From Saccharicrinis sp. UBA6048 (lineage in GTDB: Bacteria > Bacteroidota > Bacteroidia > Bacteroidales > Marinilabiliaceae), in the NCBI GenBank assembly GCA_002429115.1, contig DIYS01000133.1, positions 1-39,690 of the forward strand: a stretch of DNA of 39,690 bases, written 5' to 3'. The notes beneath the pieces are model-generated. The model ran no database searches and was not told where the DNA came from. It saw only the letters and a program-made list of their open reading frames with translations. Below are positions 36,401-39,690 of this stretch, one piece after another (position 1 is the stretch's first letter; each line of letters begins with the position of its first letter). Position numbers and translations under genes: made by a program.

Positions 36401-39400
36401 TGCATTCGTATGTGTATTCTCAATACTAACAGGTTTTCCTGCTTCACCAACCAACATCAAAATTCCGGTGTTCAAGTTCAGATTTTGATTCTCTGTAAAC
36501 TGAATGGTTGAACCTGCATTAACATTTAAAGTACCTCCATTAATATTAATGGCACGTCCAGAACCAGTTAAGCTTATGGTGTTTTCATTAAGATTTAAAC
36601 TACCTGCCATCAGATTCATATCCACCGACTGGAAACTAAAATCACTGGCCAGGTTGTAAGTGGCACCACTGGCATTAATTACCAATTCTCTGAAAACCGC
36701 ATCATTAGGATCAAACGTATATGTATTACCGGATGATCCGTTCAATGTTAAAGTACTTGCAGAATTATTTGCACTGTAAGAACCTGCATTAACAAAGTTA
36801 CCACCTACATACACATCAAAACTATTCGTTCTTAATTGATTGCTTAGCAACGAAAAATCAGTTTCAACCACAAGGTCGCCTTGCAGGTTAGCCCTGTTGG
36901 ATTTATTAAAGTCAATCGCGTAAAAGTTTTTACCCACTGTTGAGCCGGAAGTTGTACCCGAATAAATATCTGTTTCACTACCAGAGTTAAATATTACTTT
37001 TCCGTTACCATGTGTATACGTTCCGGTTGTATTATTAAACCAATCATTTCCGACGGTTATATTATTTCCATCGGCATTTAAATTCGCAGTTCCATCGATG
37101 GTTAAATTATTACTTACGTTGATGGCTCCGGTCAGTGTTTTATTTTGATCACCTTCGAATACAACATTTCCGAACGATGACGAACTAATCGTCTGATCAA
37201 TCGTGTTATCAAAATACACTGTTCGACTATTGCCATGCTGAAATGTTCCATTATTTTGCCAATTCCCCTTAATATAAAAATCAAATGAATTACCATTAAC
37301 AACAGATCCATTGATTGTGAAGTTACCATTCACAATACAAATTCGTGATGCCGGTCTGTCCGGTGCCGGATTAGAATATTCAAATTGCTTATCTGCACCC
37401 GAAAACTCTATGTTATTAAATACAACATCATTAGCATGATAATTCCTGATATTCTGCGATGCCGATCCATTAAAGTAAGCTGTACTTCCGCTTGCTATAA
37501 AGTTAGATGCCGACAAGTTTTCATAGATATACAAATTATCACCAAAATACACATCCTGTCCCATGATATCCAGCACACCGGCATTGGTATTAATGTTTGT
37601 GTTTCGCGTAATGTGCAGTTCTGATAATACCGTGACGGTTTGTGCCGGTGAAATCGTCTTATTTATTGTTAAGAAACCAAGCTGACTTGCTGCATTGGAT
37701 GTCAACGTTTGTGCATCTGCTCCATTAAATGTTGTATAACCGGATGTTTGTTGATAAACACCTGTTGGCCTGATTAAAAAGTTACCTCCGATGGTCAGGT
37801 TTTCGGTAGCCATGTTCAGTGTACTTCCATCATCAACAGTCAGGTCGTTAAATATGGTAATGTCTCTGAAAATATTTGCCTGCCCGGAATTAGAGACGAC
37901 CAGGTTATTAAAATTAACACCATCAATATCCTGATCGGCTCCATCGAAAACAATGGTACCTGTTGCAGAAGCTGCTGTGTAGTAGGCTGCGTTATTTAAT
38001 AACCAGTTACCCCGAATAATGTGTGTTCCTCCATTGTCATAGAAAACAGGCGTACCTCCAACCCTACTTATATTACCCAATATTGTCAGGTCGCCTTCAG
38101 CCGTTTTATCGCCACCATTTAATTCAATATTACCATAGGTTAATCCGCTGGCAATTTGCTGCGCTCCGCCCAAACTATAATATAAAGTACTATTCACATC
38201 GGCCAACTTGGTGCCTGTAAAACTGTTAATAACATCGGTACCAAAACTTGCACTTGATGTTTGCAACTCACAATATGCACCTATTGATAGGTTATTTGCC
38301 GGACCAATAATATTGTTATCTCGTAGATTTACAATATGCTGAATGGCAGCAGTTCCTCCGATATTGTTAATGGTCAGGTTGCCACTTATTCGAAGATCAG
38401 TTCCCGCCTCAATACTTTTTGTACGCGTTTGCGTTGCGCCATTTAACGACAAGATAAGATCACCAAACTGGTAATAACCATTGGTTCCGGTTGCCTCAAT
38501 TGATTGATCAAGATCTCCTACAATTGTTAAGGTCGAATTCGTTCCTTCGATAATACCACGAGTACTACCTTCGCTTCGTAACCTGGTACCGGTAAATGTG
38601 TGCGAAAAATTTCCTAAATCAAAAACAGCCCCGTCGCTCACATAAAGTTGTCCTGTAATTGTAATATCATTGTCAACTGTTTTTGTTCCGGGGTTATCAA
38701 TCATCAACTGACCATAGGTAAAGCCCCCTTTAATAGTTTGGTCAAATGAGGCATCATATCGTACCCATGCTGCCGCATCAAAGTTAAATGTTCCGAATCC
38801 AGCAGGGAAGTTATTTGCCCCACGTATATAAAGACTTGTTGACGGATCAAGTTTTAAAGTATTTCCTGCCTGACCTGTAATCGTTGTATTATTATTAATT
38901 ACCAGGTAATCACTAAGAACATCAACATCATTGGATACAGTAAAGTTAGCGACACTACCTACAGTGGTATGACGAAAAAATATTGGCGCATCAATGATCA
39001 ATTTGGCTGTTCCCAAATTAACAGTTGCCGGACTTACATTGGTCGTTTCCAGATAAGCTGCTCCACTACTGTTCATCGTTATATTTCCAGAAAAATTACA
39101 TGTTCCATCCACTCTGAAATTATTACCAATGGTATGATTACCTGCACCACTTACTGTTGATCCGTTATTGATATATAGATTTCCAGCGGTGTTAAGATTA
39201 CCATTAACAGTCTTGGCATTAGCTCCACCATTAGAAAAAATAACATTATAAAATGCAGTTGTTCCATTAAAATTCAAAGTTTGTGCAGATGCACCACTAA
39301 AATTAGTAGTGTTTGCATTCTGAACATATTCTGACCCTGACTCAATATCGAAATTACCATTAATGGTAATCGCTCTATCAGCAACTGCAACTCGTGTATT

Positions 39401-39679
39401 ATTCGAAACATTGAAATCACCAGAAACGATAATGCTCTCCGTTACGGATGCTAAACCTCCACCTGTAAACGACAAGTTGTTAAATGTTGTGGTATTTCCA
39501 GTGGCCGTAATTACCGATGTTCCGCCATCAAATGTGAGATCACCAGTTGCCACATAGCTACCTCCGTTATTGATCCAGTTAAATTCTACGGTATGGGTAT
39601 TTCCACCATCATTAAATACAGCACCTGCTTCAAGGTAGATGTGCCTGTTGACATCAATAGCTAAGCGTGTTAACCCGTA
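27428..39679 (-). CDS. Second giant T9SS-exported beta-solenoid protein, 5' end not in window
   Basis: At least 4083 aa are open, from 39679 to the stop at 27428. The first residues (YGLTRLAIDVNRHIYLEAG) are already solenoid repeat with no signal peptide, so the true start lies to the right of the window; a GTG at 39553 is only an internal codon. An in-frame TAA at 39680-39682 interrupts the link, so a frameshift is possible. Four supermodules are visible. Each has solenoid repeats (NWTNNGTFxHGNSTVTFDG type), then a YYLxEY...STIDATNxFSNGTF stretch (about residues 1107, 2232, 3017, 3452). About 110-120 residues later comes a Trp-rich block (WNDAINW, WHVDGNW, WNTANNW, WFDARNW at about 1210, 2353, 3128, 3563). 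The final 520 residues are paralogous to those of the neighbouring giant protein. They end in a type A sorting domain (VGIYSLSGRQIS, LKPG-like IKPGLYLVKI, KTLVK). Cell-surface location through the type IX system is well supported; the ligand is unknown. Confidence 0.85.
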   Translation of the reverse strand, partial: YGLTRLAIDVNRHIYLEAGAVFNDGGNTHTVEFNWINNGGSYVATGDLTFDGGTSVITATGNTTTFNNLSFTGGGLASVTESIIVSGDFNVSNNTRVAVADRAITINGNFDIESGSEYVQNANTTNFSGASAQTLNFNGTTAFYNVIFSNGGANAKTVNGNLNTAGNLYINNGSTVSGAGNHTIGNNFRVDGTCNFSGNITMNSSGAAYLETTNVSPATVNLGTAKLIIDAPIFFRHTTVGSVANFTVSNDVDVLSDYLVINNNTTITGQAGNTLKLDPSTSLYIRGANNFPAGFGTFNFDAAAWVRYDASFDQTIKGGFTYGQLMIDNPGTKTVDNDITITGQLYVSDGAVFDLGNFSHTFTGTRLRSEGSTRGIIEGTNSTLTIVGDLDQSIEATGTNGYYQFGDLILSLNGATQTRTKSIEAGTDLRISGNLTINNIGGTAAIQHIVNLRDNNIIGPANNLSIGAYCELQTSSASFGTDVINSFTGTKLADVNSTLYYSLGGAQQIASGLTYGNIELNGGDKTAEGDLTILGNISRVGGTPVFYDNGGTHIIRGNWLLNNAAYYTAASATGTIVFDGADQDIDGVNFNNLVVSNSGQANIFRDITIFNDLTVDDGSTLNMATENLTIGGNFLIRPTGVYQQTSGYTTFNGADAQTLTSNAASQLGFLTINKTISPAQTVTVLSELHITRNTNINTNAGVLDIMGQDVYFGDNLYIYENLSASNFIASGSTAYFNGSASQNIRNYHANDVVFNNIEFSGADKQFEYSNPAPDRPASRICIVNGNFTINGSVVNGNSFDFYIKGNWQNNGTFQHGNSRTVYFDNTIDQTISSSSFGNVVFEGDQNKTLTGAINVSNNLTIDGTANLNADGNNITVGNDWFNNTTGTYTHGNGKVIFNSGSETDIYSGTTSGSTVGKNFYAIDFNKSNRANLQGDLVVETDFSLLSNQLRTNSFDVYVGGNFVNAGSYSANNSASTLTLNGSSGNTYTFDPNDAVFRELVINASGATYNLASDFSFQSVDMNLMAGSLNLNENTISLTGSGRAININGGTLNVNAGSTIQFTENQNLNLNTGILMLVGEAGKPVSIENTHTNANRLFRINANGGVLHALHYQIQKGIINIAGASSLDAVNNLSSGTFTNGYTSDPYLTLDIDFADFSVSDLIFNSGAQNNVYRPTGHAGVINIQDASGGQAGEVFENDVDNQVDWTFPSGFFWDGGGDGVSWNDAINWDGNTIPGAANIVYLNHDQLAATYNVNISTVNANCRRLNIDTQGGNPISVTVGSGRLLDVDEHISMAANTTLSQADNTALINVGQNWTNLGTFNHGNSTVTFDAAGGNYIIATGGVGAGKEFYNLTINAPTSTYTLDAPMEVSNNLTITDGTLDLVSPNNDLNVGGNWLLDQATGGVFIPSTADVTFDGNVQAITNGTFYNVNVAGTGTKTLNSNIAIENALVLNTGTTLDAQDNNLYVRGNWTNNGGTYSQSGLGAVIFDRTGGNQQIDNGSSSTTFNNITFYNSSTKTFYADVNVNGNVTINSGSGSVNLRTFVLTGVGGANELTNNAALQIEGASNFPTGFETLNIATAGEVRYYSDGPQDIYSTSYFNLRLRSLSDGISSTKTALGNLDVKGNLYIDGNLREATLDMAANDANIVLTGGLSVSPNSGFNWGTGTSTMEHIGGDWNIDGDVPSFNNLMLSGSGDKALFGNMHITGDLTVKSNVDLELYRSNDRNQFFLLTGEATGTFTMETAARTLCARPNAVYDPVNGGLAYPEGFGTYAFNENSNFFLYSPNSVPQTLYTGISYGFLSFRGTKDVTSDGVNDLTVRGDWDIEQSTYYDGGKDTYVGGANVYLTRYTPSSNSRKIVLNGLRDQRINDDIDNTVVTPALDMQGTGVKTIGDGNDVITIDGDFIVAAGLTATSNRNITFNGANWNNNGIFNQTNGSLTFSGTSDQTIYAGPTDVNNYFRNLYFSNSSVKTFITNGADINGFVTINDGTVDLGALSYAISGSITNTAGGTLTSISANIEFDGGSQNINTPAFSIYDVTCSGTGSKYLYSDWTINGNLLINAGTTLNTRSNSTDYDIYIKRNWTNHGTFIDNSSTVTFDGSLSTTNITSGGSNFYDVEFAPTGAVRYQLLSADTRFTNVMTVGVDAELDINGKELYLGRDGAAQRVHTVNGTLTIDEGATLFVNNQSQSTINIENGAQFNIIGGNASNVATLSSVTTASNRNKTLINVRSGATLAARYYLIEYVADAGINMELGSTLDPVNNFSDGTWLGMRNVQDARYLILEADYAGGNISNIAFNYNAGVPLQGRHYNVQRINATVGNPITFDNVSGSIGSYRFEEDELAASDTNGKLRWPAITETYWTGAVDVDWHVDGNWDNGVPSATIDAIIPDVSATTGNNPFILNDNAECKSLVITDGRLRMENDYDLTTYSDVSVSDGLLYVNARGSDINVGGDWLIGTHGNYTHGGATVNFVSGNGSVSIAPGDSEFNNIAFNNALTVFDIAASSLTVEGNVLIENGTVSPSTNNYRFDFKGNYQITGGSFNTAAANGVIALSATADQVIADAVFDELEVSGSNNKLFNGTNVVNSNTTINSSLIAQAGSSIDFKGDMNLTASGTFNDGGESHTFNGVNWYGDGTYSGSGTITFNRTSSDQNLYAASFNNLVVDCTGEVFYLREDVNVTGDVTFKNGIDRANLGTNTITSDGTGDFIVENAVRTYIYGTDNFPKSFANYNIDASSNTYYDGSSDQTIAGVSYGHLRLNNTNTKTLGGNTEVKGNLYVYSTTLDVGADYQLSVGGSWYNNSATPGHFICRNGEVVFNGSSNQLIYIGGANTNTFYDLTASSQGNVQLTNNMANDFVVQNALTVTSGTFDAEGRTVYVGGDMLANASGQFTNNTGTYYLNKASGTANISLNGSSLQHMTINSGATYTILDQFNMTGSFNLQAGTVNGNGNTVNMGNGASDVINIDGTYIVGPGGVLGLGNGSSLNVSNTGRIEVVGNASSIATVSHNTSGGRYAFSVEGEIAAEYYLFEYMSNTGIYLLPTSTIDATNHFSNGTFSNGTNSGQLFRVENTQSFTDGGGNRIENVSFPNNPGGSASNVAKYTAASGTLEFYNSSGVFAGETYDNDPGNLINWTGPVQLTWNGSVSTDWNTANNWTASSGGPIVPTAANNVIIANATNQPILSVSGQQTGNLIINSGSEIRINTADAIGVDLDVNGDMQIDGTLRSISSNDNITVEGNWTRGTTGVVLLNGNVTFDGVGGAKIINNRGTSFQSLTIGGTAQYQLGSTTTINDDVIINAGSTFDLSSSNYTLTVNGDWINNGTLNAQQRKVIFSASSGSKQIQAGSSAFYNLDINAPGVTYTLTSDLTANEVTNVQAGTIYVGTNTLSIGDGSGTDEVNIYGTLLINEGATLDMANNASLIVNTGGEIELLGTDDANRATLTSSSAGRYSFDISSGGSIKAQYYQVDYVDADGLYMHAGAIIDATNNLSDGIFSNGAAGGTYMTLLHEMGATETLSNLTFNAGPAYCVTRTSGTTVFEFEDASGALGNYLFEKDDEATPSPSSGLLRWPFVNLYTWEGDVSNDWFDARNWYNDVMPDAGSTVTIPATGTVVIDNSNTVEVHGFDITSGGTLTLEAGGQLTTNGDINTADGFIIQNTNVSPASYISNGNVNGNVTVEWTNDNLRWWFIGHAISNPLMTSYDVILPGNDYAMYDYQDPANMVRISKTAYDFTSEGPLRGYIFKVKNTGAKITHTGTLNASAVYNKALLTEWQVIANPYPSYYQLPKQTGAGADFEHTTGSVYVTVSTSNDDKTFDTFNTLTGIGSPETFNGIIAPSQAFYVKTASAGDVYMRATNRLHDAAKVSLKSVVTNKDANVMRLKLFNGLLTDEAVIALRPDGAFEHNRSDSEQKMQSGNKISYIYSIVDDVNSVINVLPNSIDGHSVDIGIKAQEGEHEFYIEGLDQLIDKYQIELEDKLLDVKTVIDNTIRYRFTTEAGTFDNRFELHFTKTDVATGLDHKEKDEVKIFIDDTNKLQIVCNWEEEKSVGIYSLSGRQISFNKFEGGTFNKHLTIKPGLYLVKILGDSRTYEHKTLVK

Positions 39680-39690
39680 TTATTCATCTC

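Noticed and set aside
39551..39553. GTG start of the second giant gene
   Set aside because: The frame stays open upstream with the same repeat-like composition, and no signal peptide follows the GTG.
16906..39679. Many plus-strand open frames of 60-130 codons opposite the giant genes
   Set aside because: They mirror the Asn/Thr/Gly-rich minus-strand code, have no start signals or recognisable domains, and none extends beyond the low-stop antisense background.

Overview
The window is a chromosomal stretch from a member of the Bacteroidota. The evidence is the promoter style (repeated TAnnTTTG -7 boxes upstream of genes, hardly any purine-rich Shine-Dalgarno sites), the AT-rich code, secreted proteins with the lipid-poor signal peptides and ...AQ cleavage sites typical of the phylum, and two giant proteins ending in a type IX secretion (T9SS) type A sorting domain. 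A marine or sediment Marinilabiliales-like organism is my impression, but nothing here proves the order.

Positions 1-6.5 kb hold the tail of an unidentified gene, a periplasmic thioredoxin-fold protein, a DUF4476 secreted protein, a secreted protein of unknown function, an AlkC-type HEAT-repeat alkylation repair protein and a CDF-family metal exporter. Between the first two complete genes lies an unusual array of degenerate 21-bp units arranged as an inverted repeat (1340-1610), which also supplies the last codons and stop of the thioredoxin-fold gene. Positions 6.5-10.1 kb, on the minus strand, hold a long PurF-like amidophosphoribosyltransferase, a small SPOR-domain protein and a tandem universal stress protein. 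Positions 10.2-16.8 kb are housekeeping: miaB, an AhpD-like protein, a STAS-domain protein, a PlsC-like acyltransferase, aspS and tadA. Three of these (miaB, aspS, tadA) act on tRNA. Two different intergenic palindromic elements of about 163 bp sit beside miaB and aspS, and an identical 15-bp palindrome occurs in two divergent promoter regions.

Positions 16.9-39.7 kb are taken up by two giant minus-strand genes encoding repetitive beta-solenoid surface proteins (3382 aa, and at least 4083 aa with its 5' end not in the window). They share a paralogous C-terminal module of about 520-540 aa that includes the sorting domain, and each is built from higher-order supermodules. They are almost certainly exported by the T9SS and attached at, or released from, the cell surface. 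Adhesion, matrix or motility roles are inference only.

The points I consider most worth following are the inverted 21-bp array, the supermodule architecture and relationship of the two giant proteins, the in-frame stop at the upstream edge of the second giant gene, the two palindromic elements, the shared 15-bp palindrome, and a strong minus-strand terminator at 6517-6556 that has no gene in front of it. No tRNA, rRNA, CRISPR, transposase or defence gene was recognised.
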